Assembly: GCF_003201875.1 (NCBI RefSeq) | Contig: NZ_QJKD01000002.1 | Location: 248,001-312,000 of the forward strand | Source of the DNA: Hungatella effluvii | GTDB taxonomy: Bacteria > Bacillota > Clostridia > Lachnospirales > Lachnospiraceae | Length of the DNA: 64,000 nt | Reading direction: 5' to 3' | Shown here: in pieces, positions 41,779 to 50,670 of the stretch | Layout: the number at the start of each line of letters is the position of its first letter | Position numbering within the stretch: position 1 is the stretch's first letter | Program-made: the position numbers and the translations under genes | Notes under the pieces: generated by a model | Told to the model about the DNA's origin: nothing | Databases searched by the model: none | What the model saw: only the letters and a program-made list of their open reading frames with translations

Positions 41779-42531
41779 TTACTGAATTTCAAACTCCACA
41801 GTCACCCGCGCCTCAACGCTTAACTGTCCCGGCTCGACGCTCATGGCTGCCGCGCCTGCGGCCATATCTTCAGTGGCAGCGTTCTTATAGGTGGAGTAAC
41901 GGGCGATTTGGTTGTCGTTATATTCTTCTACATGGACCACCGGCCCCAGTGTGCAGCCGCCTGCTTCCGCAATGGCTTCAGCCTTGACTTTGGCAGAGGC
42001 GATGGCATTCTTAAGCGCCTGCTGGTATGACTCGTCATACTTGCTGGAAAGGTAGGTGATCTGGCTGATGCTGTTAATTCCGGCTTCGACGCTGGAAGAT
42101 ATCAGGGTTCCTGCCTGATCGATCGGAATATCGGACACGGTAATGGTGGTATTCATCTCGTAACCTGTGATCGTTCTTCCTGAATTCCAGTCGTAAATCG
42201 GATCAAGCCCATAGTTGGAGGTCTGAATCGAAGTTTCCGCAATGCCGGTACCCTTCAAAAAGCTGATAACATTTTCCAAATCTTTGCTGTTCTGCTCCTG
42301 GCATGCCTTCGCGTCTGCCGCCTGAGTGGTCACTGAGAAGACCAGTTCCGCCATGTCGGGGACGACCTTCACCTCCTCCGTACTCTGTACGGTGATTACA
42401 TTATCTTTTACATTTTCTACTTTAATTGTGTCTGGAATGGGAGCGGAAGTGCTGCCCTGTGTGCAGGCCGTAAGGCCTATGGCCGAAACCGCGGCCAGAA
42501 TAACTGCTGTCTGTGTAAAATGTTTTCTCAT
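41779..42531 (-). CDS. SIMPL-domain (DUF541) lipoprotein
   Basis: A 250-residue surface lipoprotein. Its signal peptide ends at lipobox GLTAC (Cys23). The mature part is a SIMPL domain: ITVQSTEEVKVVPDMAELVFSV, LENVISFLKGTGI, IQTSNYGLDPIYDW, GYEMNTTITVSD, and a long helix YQQALKNAIASAKVKAEAIAEAGG. This fold, first described in the interleukin-1 receptor signalling binder SIMPL and in bacterial BP26/YggE, is widespread and lacks an agreed biochemical role in bacteria; YggE is linked to stress tolerance. AAGGAGGAG precedes the ATG. It follows the LysR gene on the same strand by 77 bases. Confidence 0.87.
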   Translation of the reverse strand: MRKHFTQTAVILAAVSAIGLTACTQGSTSAPIPDTIKVENVKDNVITVQSTEEVKVVPDMAELVFSVTTQAADAKACQEQNSKDLENVISFLKGTGIAETSIQTSNYGLDPIYDWNSGRTITGYEMNTTITVSDIPIDQAGTLISSSVEAGINSISQITYLSSKYDESYQQALKNAIASAKVKAEAIAEAGGCTLGPVVHVEEYNDNQIARYSTYKNAATEDMAAGAAAMSVEPGQLSVEARVTVEFEIQ

Positions 42532-42608
42532 AATAAATCTCCTCCTTATTCTGTCGTACCTTCATTTTACACTAAATTCAAGAGTTTACTATTTCTTTTC
42601 TCTTAACA

Positions 42609-43505
42609 TTACAGGTCGAATTCTTGAATTATCTCGTCGGTGTGGCACAGCCGGATGAACTCCCTGGCAGACGGCGTTAAATACTTATGTTTATGGTAAA
42701 TGATAGAGAATTTACGGGAGAGCGAGATACCTTCCACTCTTTTTTCCAGGATAACACCGTTTCTGATGTCATCGGCGACCAGGAGATAAGGGAGAATGGA
42801 GATCCCAAGCCCCTCGGCCACCGCCTTGACAATGGCCTGCGTGCTGACACTCTCCCAGGCAGCATTCAAATGAATCTGAAAGCCGGTTAAGAGACTCTCC
42901 AATATCTCGCGTCCTCCGCTTCCCGGTTCTCTTAAGATAAAATTGTGCTGCTCCAGTTCCGTCAATGGAACCGCGTCTCTCGATGCAAGAGGATGAGCTT
43001 TGCCGCAGATCAGGCAGAGACGGTCGTTCATAAAGGGGTCCCTCACAATTAGCGGAGATTCCGGAATTCCTTCGATCAGTGCAAAATCGATCCTGTTGTT
43101 CAAAATACAGTCTTCAATATAAGAAGAGTTACGAACCGATACATTTACATTCATCTTGGGGTGCGTGGTCGTAAACTTCTTTACGAGGCCTGGGAGAAGG
43201 AAGTTGCCAATGGTGATGCTGGAACCGATACGAAGCGTACCCATGTGTTCCCAGTTACGGATTCCCATCTCCATCTCATCGAACAGGGAGACGATGTGGA
43301 GCGCGTAATCGTAGAACATCCTTCCCTGTTCTGTGACGTAGAGCCTTCGGGAGATCCGGTCAAACAGGCGGATTCCGTAGTAATCCTCCAGCTCACGGAT
43401 AGCCAGGCTGACAGACGGCTGGGCCAGGTGGAGTTCTTCGGAAGCCCTGGTAATTCCATTGTTCTGGTAGACTGATACAAAGATTTTCATATGGCGGAGC
43501 GTCAT
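42609..43505 (-). CDS. LysR-family transcriptional regulator
   Basis: A 298-residue regulator. The N-terminal helix-turn-helix (MTLRHMKIFVSVYQNNGITR, then ASEELHLAQPSVSLAIRELE) is followed by the LysR co-inducer domain (about 90-298; GTLRIGSSITIGNFLLPGLV, REPGSGGREILE). The start at 43505 follows AAGGAGG. It is divergent from a paired CHR transporter, the usual place of a LysR activator for such genes. The inverted ACTTGAT/ATCAAGT arms between the two genes may be its binding site. It resembles CysB/CbbR-like regulators of inorganic ion use, but the effector is unknown. Confidence 0.9.
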   Translation of the reverse strand: MTLRHMKIFVSVYQNNGITRASEELHLAQPSVSLAIRELEDYYGIRLFDRISRRLYVTEQGRMFYDYALHIVSLFDEMEMGIRNWEHMGTLRIGSSITIGNFLLPGLVKKFTTTHPKMNVNVSVRNSSYIEDCILNNRIDFALIEGIPESPLIVRDPFMNDRLCLICGKAHPLASRDAVPLTELEQHNFILREPGSGGREILESLLTGFQIHLNAAWESVSTQAIVKAVAEGLGISILPYLLVADDIRNGVILEKRVEGISLSRKFSIIYHKHKYLTPSAREFIRLCHTDEIIQEFDL

Positions 43506-43560
43506 AAAAATACCTCCTTGCGATCGGGTAAATTTGCGATACATAAGAAATACGTTATAT

Positions 43561-43598
43561 ACTTGATATAATAATACTATTTTACTTATTAATCAAGT
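43561..43598. promoter_or_regulatory. Candidate LysR binding region between divergent genes
   Basis: ACTTGAT (43561-43567) and ATCAAGT (43592-43598) are inverted arms in a very AT-rich spacer between the LysR gene and the CHR genes. LysR regulators bind interrupted palindromes of T-N11-A type in such positions; the assignment is inference. Confidence 0.45.
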
Positions 43599-43634
43599 GG
43601 AAATATACTGTTGGTAAGAGGAGGGAAGCAAAAT

Positions 43635-44204
43635 ATGAAACGAGAAAAAGGAATTTTATTGAAGCTGTTTCTATCCATGATATCGCTTGGAACTTTTACA
43701 TTTGGAGGCGGCTACGTGATCGTGACTCTGATGAAAAAGAAATTTGCCGATGAATATCACTGGATTGACGAAAAGGAAATGCTGGATCTGATTGCCATAG
43801 CACAGTCCGCACCCGGAGCCATTGCGGTCAACGGTTCCATCGTAGTCGGCTATAAGCTGGCAGGCATACCGGGGATGCTGGTGTCCATACTGGGAACGAT
43901 TCTTCCGCCGTTCGTGATCCTGTCCCTGGTCTCGATGTTTTATATCGCATTCCGCGATAACATCTGGGTCCACTCCATGCTGACGGGAATGCAGGCAGGC
44001 GTCGCAGCAGTGATAATTGCCGTGGTAATCGAGATGGGACATGGAATTCTGGTGGAAAAAAACAGGGTGTCCGTACTTATTATGGTAGCGGCCTTCATTC
44101 TTACATTTTTCCTGAACATCAATGTGGTATATGTGGTAATTGGCTGCATCGTGTTTGGAGCGGTCAGAACCTGGAGAGCGATGAAGAAGGGGGCGGTACA
44201 ATGA
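43635..44204 (+). CDS. Chromate transporter family protein, first half (short-chain CHR)
   Basis: A 189-residue membrane protein of the CHR family. It has the paired-subunit signature FLSMISLGTFTFGGGYVIVTLM, then EKEMLDLIAIAQSAPGAIAVNGS and LGTILPPFVILSLVS. Short-chain CHR proteins occur as two adjacent halves that work together, exporting chromate or, in organisms without chromate exposure, possibly another anion. The start at 43635 follows GAGGGAAG. It overlaps the second half by four bases. Confidence 0.9.
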   Translation: MKREKGILLKLFLSMISLGTFTFGGGYVIVTLMKKKFADEYHWIDEKEMLDLIAIAQSAPGAIAVNGSIVVGYKLAGIPGMLVSILGTILPPFVILSLVSMFYIAFRDNIWVHSMLTGMQAGVAAVIIAVVIEMGHGILVEKNRVSVLIMVAAFILTFFLNINVVYVVIGCIVFGAVRTWRAMKKGAVQ

Positions 44205-44782
44205 GTTACATTCAGTTGTTTTTAAGCTTTTTGCAGATTGGGGCTTTCAGCTTTGGCGGAGGCTACGCGGCAATGCCGCTGATTCAGAATCAGGTGGTAA
44301 CGCTTCACCACTGGCTGACAGCGGGGGAATTTAATGATCTGGTTACAATCTCCCAGATGACACCGGGACCGATCGCAGTCAATTCCGCTACCTTTGTGGG
44401 GCTGCGTATCGCCGGACTTCCGGGAGCGGTTATAGCAACCGCCGGTTGCATTCTGCCGTCCTGTATTCTGGTGTCGGCTCTGGCATACGTCTATACGAAG
44501 TATAAGAAACTCACGATGCTTCAAGGAATTTTGAATACCTTAAGGCCGGCTGTAGTGGCAATGATTGCGACTGCAGGAATGAGCATCATTATCACCTCTT
44601 TCTGGGGGGATGCCGGATTTTCACTTCCGGCGGTCATGTCCGGACTGAAGGTGGACGCGGTACTGATCTTTGCGGCGGCACTGTTTGTGCTTCGCCGGTT
44701 TGATATCAATCCCATTTATGTCATGGTACTGGCAGGTGTCTGTCAGACCGTTATTACAGCAGCAGGAGGTATGGTAGGATGA
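44201..44782 (+). CDS. Chromate transporter family protein, second half (short-chain CHR)
   Basis: A 193-residue membrane protein, partner of the preceding one. It repeats the same signature (FLQIGAFSFGGGYAAMPLIQ, FNDLVTISQMTPGPIAVNSA, GCILPSCILVSALAYVY). Opposite membrane orientation of the two halves is known for the family. ATGA overlaps couple it to both neighbours. The actual substrate here is not known. Confidence 0.9.
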   Translation: MSYIQLFLSFLQIGAFSFGGGYAAMPLIQNQVVTLHHWLTAGEFNDLVTISQMTPGPIAVNSATFVGLRIAGLPGAVIATAGCILPSCILVSALAYVYTKYKKLTMLQGILNTLRPAVVAMIATAGMSIIITSFWGDAGFSLPAVMSGLKVDAVLIFAAALFVLRRFDINPIYVMVLAGVCQTVITAAGGMVG

Positions 44783-45318
44783 AAATCAGGATTAAAGAAT
44801 GTGTGGGAAATTCCAGAATTTACGGGGAAGATGGAAGCATGGCAGGAACTATAGAGGGATGGCCCAAAAACGGTCCTGCCCGTGAAATATGTGGGACAGA
44901 CGGTAATGTCCTTTACCGTATGAGAAAGGAAAAGGGCGGCTGTCTCATAGAAAACAGGACAAAGCCGCAGATGAAACAGGAAGTTACAATCTCCTTTCAA
45001 TATGAGGAGAGCAGAGAATGCGGTAAGGGAGGTGGTAAAGGAGGCAGTAAAGGATATGGAGCGGCGGTCCTGTTTCGTGCGCCTCTGGCCGTGAAGGCGG
45101 TGATTCCTCTGACGGCAGGTGATGTGATGGTACGGCAGAACCGGAAACGGGAGATAGTTCTGGAAGATCAGAACGGACAGATCGGGCGCATTACCCGGAT
45201 CGCCTCTTTGACAGGACATGAAGTGGAATGGGAGAATACACTCGATGTATACGAAGCGGCTGTGGTGTTTGCGGTGGCGGAATATATGTATCATGATGAT
45301 GATATTGATGTGGTGTAG
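44779..45318 (+). CDS. Hypothetical protein coupled to the CHR transporter
   Basis: A 179-residue soluble protein, not recognised with confidence. It appears rich in short beta-strands (RIYGEDGSMAGTIEGWP, GNVLYRMRKEKGGCLIEN, VLEDQNGQIGRITRI) with a Gly/Lys-rich central loop (ECGKGGGKGGSKGYG) and a C-terminal helix followed by an acidic end (HDDDIDVV). The strand pattern and the final helix recall the tubby-like/LURP-one barrel, but this is only a guess. Its ATG overlaps the stop of the CHR gene, and a terminator follows, so it is the last gene of the CHR operon. Confidence 0.65.
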   Translation: MKIRIKECVGNSRIYGEDGSMAGTIEGWPKNGPAREICGTDGNVLYRMRKEKGGCLIENRTKPQMKQEVTISFQYEESRECGKGGGKGGSKGYGAAVLFRAPLAVKAVIPLTAGDVMVRQNRKREIVLEDQNGQIGRITRIASLTGHEVEWENTLDVYEAAVVFAVAEYMYHDDDIDVV

Positions 45319-45335
45319 AATCAGGATTAGTGTTT

Positions 45336-45375
45336 AGCGCCTCCAAAGAGTCACAACTCTATGGAGGCGCTTTTA
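45336..45375 (+). terminator. Intrinsic terminator of the CHR operon
   Basis: AGCGCCTCCAAAGAGT pairs with ACTCTATGGAGGCGCT across CACA, followed by TTTTA. Confidence 0.88.
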
Positions 45376-45559
45376 CTCTCTGTGAAGTCTTAACTTCAAG
45401 CTTTTTCTCAATGTCTCTCCAACCATACAATTCGACGCTTTTACCAATAATCCCCTCTGCATTTTTAAATAAGAGGAATAATAATTGTAACATATGCATA
45501 AAATTATAGAATAATATTGTGGTATAGTGACAAAAATAGAAAGGAAAATAAAAAAACTC

Positions 45560-45588
45560 TTGCATCTCCCCGTACACTGTGCTATAGT
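45560..45588 (+). promoter_or_regulatory. Promoter of the maltodextrin operon
   Basis: TTGCAT (45560-45565), a 17-base spacer, TATAGT (45583-45588). The 45376-45723 gap is otherwise AT-rich and holds the operators listed next. Confidence 0.72.
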
Positions 45589-45602
45589 GAAACCAAGGTT
45601 AT

Positions 45603-45651
45603 TGGAAACGTTACCGATACCGTTGCCGAGAAGGTTCCCGGAAACAGTTCC
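45603..45651. promoter_or_regulatory. MalR/CcpA-type operators downstream of the maltodextrin promoter
   Basis: TGGAAACGTTACCG (45603-45616) contains the palindrome GGNAACGTTNCC and matches the cre consensus TGNNANCGNTNNCA at 9 of 10 fixed positions. A second, looser site GGAAACAGTTCC lies at 45640-45651. Both fall just after the expected transcript start. They could bind the LacI protein encoded at 50671 or CcpA. Confidence 0.62.
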
Positions 45652-45723
45652 AAAAGTAACGTAACACATAATATGGTAAGTACCTGCGGCAGAGAACGCA
45701 GATACGGAAGGAGGATATATATT

Positions 45724-47136
45724 ATGAAACTAAGAAAACTGGCAGCACTTTCACTGGCAGCCGCTATGGCGGCTGGAACACTGGTTGGATGCTCTTCCAA
45801 ACCGGCGGAGACGAAACCGGCAGAGACCACAGCGGCTCCGGCTGGAGAGACCACCGAGGCAGCAAAGGCGGAGGAAACTACTGCAGCACCATCCGATGCG
45901 AAGGGACAGATCTATTACTTAAACTTTAAGCCTGAGGTTGCGGATGTATGGGTAGAGCTGGCTGAGAAGTACACGGCAGAGACCGGTGTACCGATGAAGG
46001 TTCAGACAGCAGCGGCCGGAACGTATGAGCAGACATTAAAATCCGAAGTAGCGAAGAAAGAACCGCCGACACTGTTCCAGATCAACGGACCGATCGGATA
46101 TAAGTCATGGGCTAAGTACTGCCGTGATTTAAAGGATTCCGATATTTACAGCCATCTGGTTGATAAGAGCATGGCAGTGACAGACGGCGACGGCGTATAC
46201 GGTATCCCGTATGTAGTAGAAGGCTACGGCATTATTTATAACGATGCGGTTATGCAGAAGTATTTCGCACTGGACGGCGCAAAAGCAAAATCCATGGACG
46301 AAATCAAGAATTTCGATACATTGAAGGCAGTTGCCGAGGATATGCAGGCAAGAAAGGCTGATCTGGGCATTGAAGGCGTATTCGCTTCCACATCCTTCGC
46401 ACCTGGTGAAGACTGGAGATGGCAGACCCATCTTGCAAACCTTCCGATTTATTACGAATACAAAGATGACAATGTAAGCGATAAAGACGCCATCGACTTC
46501 AAGTATTCCGATAATTTCAAGAATATTTTCGACTTATATTTAAATAATTCCTGCACAGATCCGAAGATGGTAGGCGCCAAGACCGTAGAGGACTCTATGG
46601 CTGAGTTCGCACTGGGCAAGGTTGCCATGGTTCAGAACGGTAACTGGGGCTGGAGCCAGGTAGCAGGCGTAGAAGGTAATACCGTGAAGGAAGAAGATGT
46701 TAAGTTCCTTCCGATCTATACAGGCGTAGCAGGCGAAGAGAAACAGGGCTTATGTATCGGTACAGAGAACTTCTTCTCCATCAACAGCCAGGCCAAGGAA
46801 GAGGATCAGCAGGCATCTCTTGACTTCTTAACATGGCTCTTCAGCTCTGATACAGGAAAAGACTATGTGACAAATAAGTTAGGCTTTATCGCTCCGTTTG
46901 ATACTTTCGCAGCAGACGAGAAGCCAACCGACCCGCTGGCAAAAGAAGTTGACAGATATATGAGCAATACCGATTTGTACTCCGTATCCTGGAACTTCAC
47001 ATCGTTCCCGAGCCAGACCTTTAAGGATAACTTTGGCGCATCCCTGTTACAGTACGCTCAGGGCGGAAAAGAATGGCAGGCCGTTGTGGACGACATGAAG
47101 GCCGACTGGGCTAACGAAAAAGCGATGACCAAATAA
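45724..47136 (+). CDS. Maltodextrin-type ABC transporter substrate-binding lipoprotein
   Basis: A 470-residue extracellular lipoprotein. The signal peptide ends at lipobox TLVGC (Cys20), then a Thr/Glu/Ala-rich linker. The mature domain begins GQIYYLNFKPEVADVWVELA and has YGIPYVVEGYGIIYN, FALGKVAMVQNGNWGWSQVAG and FLTWLFSSDTGKDYVTNKLG. The start at 45724 follows AGGAGG; the much longer upstream frame crosses the promoter and operators. The operon with MalQ points to maltose or maltodextrins as ligand. A hairpin and a structured repeat separate it from the permeases. Confidence 0.9.
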   Translation: MKLRKLAALSLAAAMAAGTLVGCSSKPAETKPAETTAAPAGETTEAAKAEETTAAPSDAKGQIYYLNFKPEVADVWVELAEKYTAETGVPMKVQTAAAGTYEQTLKSEVAKKEPPTLFQINGPIGYKSWAKYCRDLKDSDIYSHLVDKSMAVTDGDGVYGIPYVVEGYGIIYNDAVMQKYFALDGAKAKSMDEIKNFDTLKAVAEDMQARKADLGIEGVFASTSFAPGEDWRWQTHLANLPIYYEYKDDNVSDKDAIDFKYSDNFKNIFDLYLNNSCTDPKMVGAKTVEDSMAEFALGKVAMVQNGNWGWSQVAGVEGNTVKEEDVKFLPIYTGVAGEEKQGLCIGTENFFSINSQAKEEDQQASLDFLTWLFSSDTGKDYVTNKLGFIAPFDTFAADEKPTDPLAKEVDRYMSNTDLYSVSWNFTSFPSQTFKDNFGASLLQYAQGGKEWQAVVDDMKADWANEKAMTK

Positions 47137-47157
47137 GACTAAGGCAACAGACATGAG

Positions 47158-47189
47158 ATGGGTGAGCGTAAGGGAACTTCCTCACCCAT
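47158..47189 (+). terminator. Attenuating hairpin after the maltodextrin binding-protein gene
   Basis: ATGGGTGAG (47158-47166) pairs with CTCACCCAT (47181-47189), followed by TTCTTTA. It is a weak terminator inside an operon, likely giving excess binding protein over permeases. Confidence 0.65.
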
Positions 47190-47239
47190 TTCTTTACTTA
47201 TCACGGTGACTCGTGCGCGAAGCGTCCGGGTGATCGTCA

Positions 47240-47406
47240 CTAGTACAGCGTTGCATAAGTTCCAGTGAATTCTGCACTCGCTATTCACGCCAGGACCACG
47301 CCCGCGAAGCTAACCGTAGGGTCCACTACGCCGTCGCTTCGCGGACGCGCTCCTGACGCAAATATCAAGTACATAATTCACCGAAACTTACGCAATGCTG
47401 TACTAG
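47240..47406. repeat. 167-base imperfect inverted repeat inside the maltodextrin operon
   Basis: The outer arms CTAGTACAGCGTTGCATAAG (from 47240) and their imperfect complement ending CTTACGCAATGCTGTACTAG (47387-47406) enclose a GC-rich inner stem (CCCGCGAAGC at 47301 with GCTTCGCGG at 47336). It does not encode a credible protein. It may be a mobile structured repeat inserted between the binding-protein and permease genes. Confidence 0.72.
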
Positions 47407-47442
47407 CTAAGAATCAGTATGAATGTTCAAGGAGGGTGCACC

Positions 47443-48285
47443 ATGCAAAAATCCATTAAACGGTATTTTCCGATTTTTGTGCTGCCGACGCTGATTGCAT
47501 TTATCATTGCATTCCTGTATCCGTTTATCATGGGGATTTATCTTTCATTTACGGAATTTACCACGGTAAAGGATGCGACGTGGGTAGGCATAAGCAACTA
47601 TAAAAAGATATTTCTGGACCAGAACTTTTTAAACGCATTGGTATTCACTGTGAAATTCACCATAGTGTCCGTTGTTACAATCAATGTGTTTGGATTTTTG
47701 ATGGCGTATGCTCTGACAAGAGGAATCAAGGGGACGAATTTATTCAGAACCGTGTTCTTCATGCCTAACTTAATCGGCGGTATCGTTCTGGGCTATATCT
47801 GGCAGCTGCTATTAAACGGTATTCTGGCGAAGTTCGGAGTCACGCTGTCCTTCGATGCGAAATACGGCTTCTGGGGTCTGGTTATCCTGATGAACTGGCA
47901 GCTCATCGGATATATGATGATCATCTATATCGCGGGCCTTCAGAACGTTTCTCCGGACCTGATCGAAGCGGCCAAAATTGACGGAGCTACGAAGACACAG
48001 ACGCTGCGGCGTATCATCATCCCGATGGTTATGCCATCTCTTACGATCTGTCTCTTCTTAACCCTGACCAATTCCTTTAAGCTGTTTGACCAGAACCTGG
48101 CTCTCACTGCGGGAGGACCGGGCAGACAGACCAGCATGCTGGCACTGGATATCTACAGCACGTTTTACGGCAGAGTCGGATGGGAAGGCGTCGGTCAGGC
48201 GAAGGCGGTTGTCTTCTTCCTGATGGTAGCAATTATCTCTCTGACACAGCTGTATCTGACAAGGCGTAAGGAGGTGGAAAACTGA
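47443..48285 (+). CDS. Maltodextrin ABC transporter permease (MalF type)
   Basis: A 280-residue inner-membrane permease with six predicted segments. It starts MQKSIKRYFPIFVLPTLIAF after GGAGGG, has FRTVFFMPNLIGGIVLGYIW and the ATPase-contact loop LIEAAKIDGATKTQTLRRIIIPMVMPSL. It shares TGATG with the next gene, so translation is coupled. It is shorter than E. coli MalF, as usual in Firmicutes. Confidence 0.92.
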   Translation: MQKSIKRYFPIFVLPTLIAFIIAFLYPFIMGIYLSFTEFTTVKDATWVGISNYKKIFLDQNFLNALVFTVKFTIVSVVTINVFGFLMAYALTRGIKGTNLFRTVFFMPNLIGGIVLGYIWQLLLNGILAKFGVTLSFDAKYGFWGLVILMNWQLIGYMMIIYIAGLQNVSPDLIEAAKIDGATKTQTLRRIIIPMVMPSLTICLFLTLTNSFKLFDQNLALTAGGPGRQTSMLALDIYSTFYGRVGWEGVGQAKAVVFFLMVAIISLTQLYLTRRKEVEN

Positions 48286-49154
48286 TGAGCGGGAAAGCTA
48301 AAAAAGTGGAAAATCAGCAGATGGAAGTCAGCAAATCGACTGGCGCTGTGATGACGGCGTTCTTCGGCATACTTTCACTCGCATTTCTGTTTCCCATTTT
48401 CCTGGTACTGGTGAACTCCTTTAAGAGCAAGCTCTACATCAGCGACGCGCCGTTCCAGTTTCCTAAAGTGGGAACGTATGTGGGCCTTACAAACTATTTT
48501 GAAGGCGTAAGGAAGACCGGATTTTTCCCGGCGTTCGGACGGTCTCTGTTTATTACGGTGTGTTCCGTGGCGGTAATTGTGCTGTTCACCTCCATGACTG
48601 CGTGGTACATTACGAGAGTAAAATCGAAATTTAACAGTATTCTCTACTATGTTTTTGTGTTTGCCATGATTGTGCCGTTCCAGATGGTCATGTTTACCAT
48701 GTCCAAGACGGCCAATGACTTATATTTAAACTCCATGTATGGACTTGTTCTGCTGTACCTGGGATTCGGGGCGGGGCAGGCGGTGTTCCTGTTCTGCGGT
48801 TTCGTAAAGGCGATTCCGCTGGAGATCGAAGAAGCGGCCATGATTGACGGATGTTCTCCCATTCAGACTTACTTTAATGTGGTATTTCCGATGCTCCGGC
48901 CAACCGCTGTTACAGTAGCGATTTTAAATGCCATGTGGATTTGGAACGATTATCTGCTTCCGAGCTTGATTCTTCCACAGGAAAAAGGTACAATACCCAT
49001 GGTTATCCAGAACTTAAAGGGCGGATACGGTTCCATAGACATGGGAGCCATGATGGCCATGCTGGTTCTGGCGATTGTACCAATTATTATTTTCTATTTA
49101 AGCTGTCAGAAATACATCATCAAGGGTGTGGCTGCCGGCGCAGTAAAAGGATAA
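48285..49154 (+). CDS. Maltodextrin ABC transporter permease (MalG type)
   Basis: A 289-residue inner-membrane permease. It carries the MalG-type opening segment (AFLFPIFLVLVNSFKSK), the EAA loop IEEAAMIDGCSPIQTYFNVVFPMLRP and the ending CQKYIIKGVAAGAVKG. It overlaps the preceding permease by one base and lies 18 bases before malQ. No ATPase gene accompanies the operon. Confidence 0.92.
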   Translation: MSGKAKKVENQQMEVSKSTGAVMTAFFGILSLAFLFPIFLVLVNSFKSKLYISDAPFQFPKVGTYVGLTNYFEGVRKTGFFPAFGRSLFITVCSVAVIVLFTSMTAWYITRVKSKFNSILYYVFVFAMIVPFQMVMFTMSKTANDLYLNSMYGLVLLYLGFGAGQAVFLFCGFVKAIPLEIEEAAMIDGCSPIQTYFNVVFPMLRPTAVTVAILNAMWIWNDYLLPSLILPQEKGTIPMVIQNLKGGYGSIDMGAMMAMLVLAIVPIIIFYLSCQKYIIKGVAAGAVKG

Positions 49155-49172
49155 GGATAAAGGAGACACACG

Positions 49173-50651
49173 ATGCGGGAATGTGGTATGTTGCTTCCGG
49201 TTGCCAGTCTGCCGTCAAAGTACGGAATCGGAGCATTTTCTAAAGAGGCATATGAATTTATTGATACATTGAAAGAGGCGGGGCAGCACTACTGGCAGAT
49301 TCTGCCATTGGGACCGACCAGCTACGGGGACTCGCCCTACCAGTCATTTTCGGCTTTCGCAGGCAATCCCTATTTCATCGATCTTGACAGGCTGGTGGAG
49401 GAAGGTCTCCTTACAGAAGAGGAATGTGACGCCGCGGATTTCGGAGATAATCCGAGGGATATTGATTACGGAAAGATCTATTTTAATCGTTTTCCTCTGC
49501 TTCGCAGGGCGTATGAGCGCTGGCTGAAGGACGGACACACAGCGGCCGAAGCCAGGGAGAAGCTCTGGTCAGAGACCGTGGAATACAGCTTTTATATGGC
49601 CGTTAAGAACCGTTATAAGGGAAAGAGCTGGACGGAATGGGATGAAGATATCCGTCTTCAGAAGCCGGAAGCCATGGAACAGCTCCAGTATGAACTGGCG
49701 GATGAAGCGGGATTTTACGCCTTTCTTCAGATGAAGTTTGAAGAACAGTGGAGCGCGCTGAAATCTTACGCGAATGAGAAGGGAATCCGTATCATTGGGG
49801 ATATTCCCATCTATGTGGCTTTGGACAGCGCGGATACGTGGTACCATCCGGAGCTGTTTCAGTTCGATGAGAACAGGGAGCCGGTGGCGGTAGCAGGATG
49901 CCCTCCTGATGGATTTTCAGCCACAGGACAACTCTGGGGGAATCCGTTGTACCAGTGGGAGTACCATGGTAAAACCGGATATCAGTGGTGGATGAGGCGT
50001 ATGGAATACAGCTTCCGCATGTATGACGTGGTGCGTGTGGATCATTTCCGGGGCTTCGATGAATACTATTCCATACCGGCCGGGAGTGAAACTGCCATCC
50101 ATGGAACCTGGGAAAAGGGACCCGGAATTGAGGTTTTCCAGAAAATGCAGGAAAAGTTTGGTAAACTCGATATTATTGCGGAAGATCTTGGATTTTTAAC
50201 GCCATCTGTGTTAAAATTAGTAAAAGATACGGGATTTCCAGGAATGAAGGTACTGGAATTCGCGTTTGATTCCAGAGAGGAAAGCGATTATCTGCCGCAT
50301 AACTATACGACTAACTGTGTTGTTTATACGGGGACTCACGATAATAACACCATCCGTGGATGGTATGAGGAGATGGACGAGGCCGACAGACAGCTTTCCG
50401 TGGACTATATGAACAATGCACACACACCCGAGGACGAGATTCACTGGGATTTCGTACGCCTTGCACTGTCGAGTGTGGCGAAGCTTGCAGTGATACCGGT
50501 TCAGGACTATTTAGGGCTTGGAGGAGAAGCGAGGATTAACACGCCTTCCACTCTGGGAGAGAACTGGAGATGGCGCATGCTTTCCGGGGAGATAAGTGAC
50601 GAGATCGCGGTAAAGTGCCGGAAGATGGCAAAGCTTTACGGCAGGGTATGA
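49173..50651 (+). CDS. malQ: 4-alpha-glucanotransferase (amylomaltase, GH77)
   Basis: A 492-residue cytoplasmic enzyme that moves alpha-1,4-glucan units between maltodextrins and releases glucose. It begins with GMLLPVASLPSKYGIGAFSK and contains LPLGPTSYGDSPYQSFSAFA. Catalytic residues are Asp290 (VVRVDHFRGFDEY), Glu337 (IIAEDLGF) and Asp390 (GTHDNNTIRGWY). Length matches bacterial amylomaltases. Lying after two maltodextrin permeases, it processes the imported chains, and could work with the branching enzyme at 9-11.8 kb in glycogen metabolism. Confidence 0.96.
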   Translation: MRECGMLLPVASLPSKYGIGAFSKEAYEFIDTLKEAGQHYWQILPLGPTSYGDSPYQSFSAFAGNPYFIDLDRLVEEGLLTEEECDAADFGDNPRDIDYGKIYFNRFPLLRRAYERWLKDGHTAAEAREKLWSETVEYSFYMAVKNRYKGKSWTEWDEDIRLQKPEAMEQLQYELADEAGFYAFLQMKFEEQWSALKSYANEKGIRIIGDIPIYVALDSADTWYHPELFQFDENREPVAVAGCPPDGFSATGQLWGNPLYQWEYHGKTGYQWWMRRMEYSFRMYDVVRVDHFRGFDEYYSIPAGSETAIHGTWEKGPGIEVFQKMQEKFGKLDIIAEDLGFLTPSVLKLVKDTGFPGMKVLEFAFDSREESDYLPHNYTTNCVVYTGTHDNNTIRGWYEEMDEADRQLSVDYMNNAHTPEDEIHWDFVRLALSSVAKLAVIPVQDYLGLGGEARINTPSTLGENWRWRMLSGEISDEIAVKCRKMAKLYGRV

Positions 50652-50670
50652 CAGGGGATGAGTATTTCTT

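Noticed and set aside
45517..45723. Upstream extension of the maltodextrin binding-protein frame
   Set aside because: It includes the promoter and operators; the lipoprotein signal peptide and AGGAGG site fix the start at 45724.
47265..47459. 64-codon frame before the MalF-type permease
   Set aside because: It covers the structured repeat, overlaps the permease start and resembles no protein.
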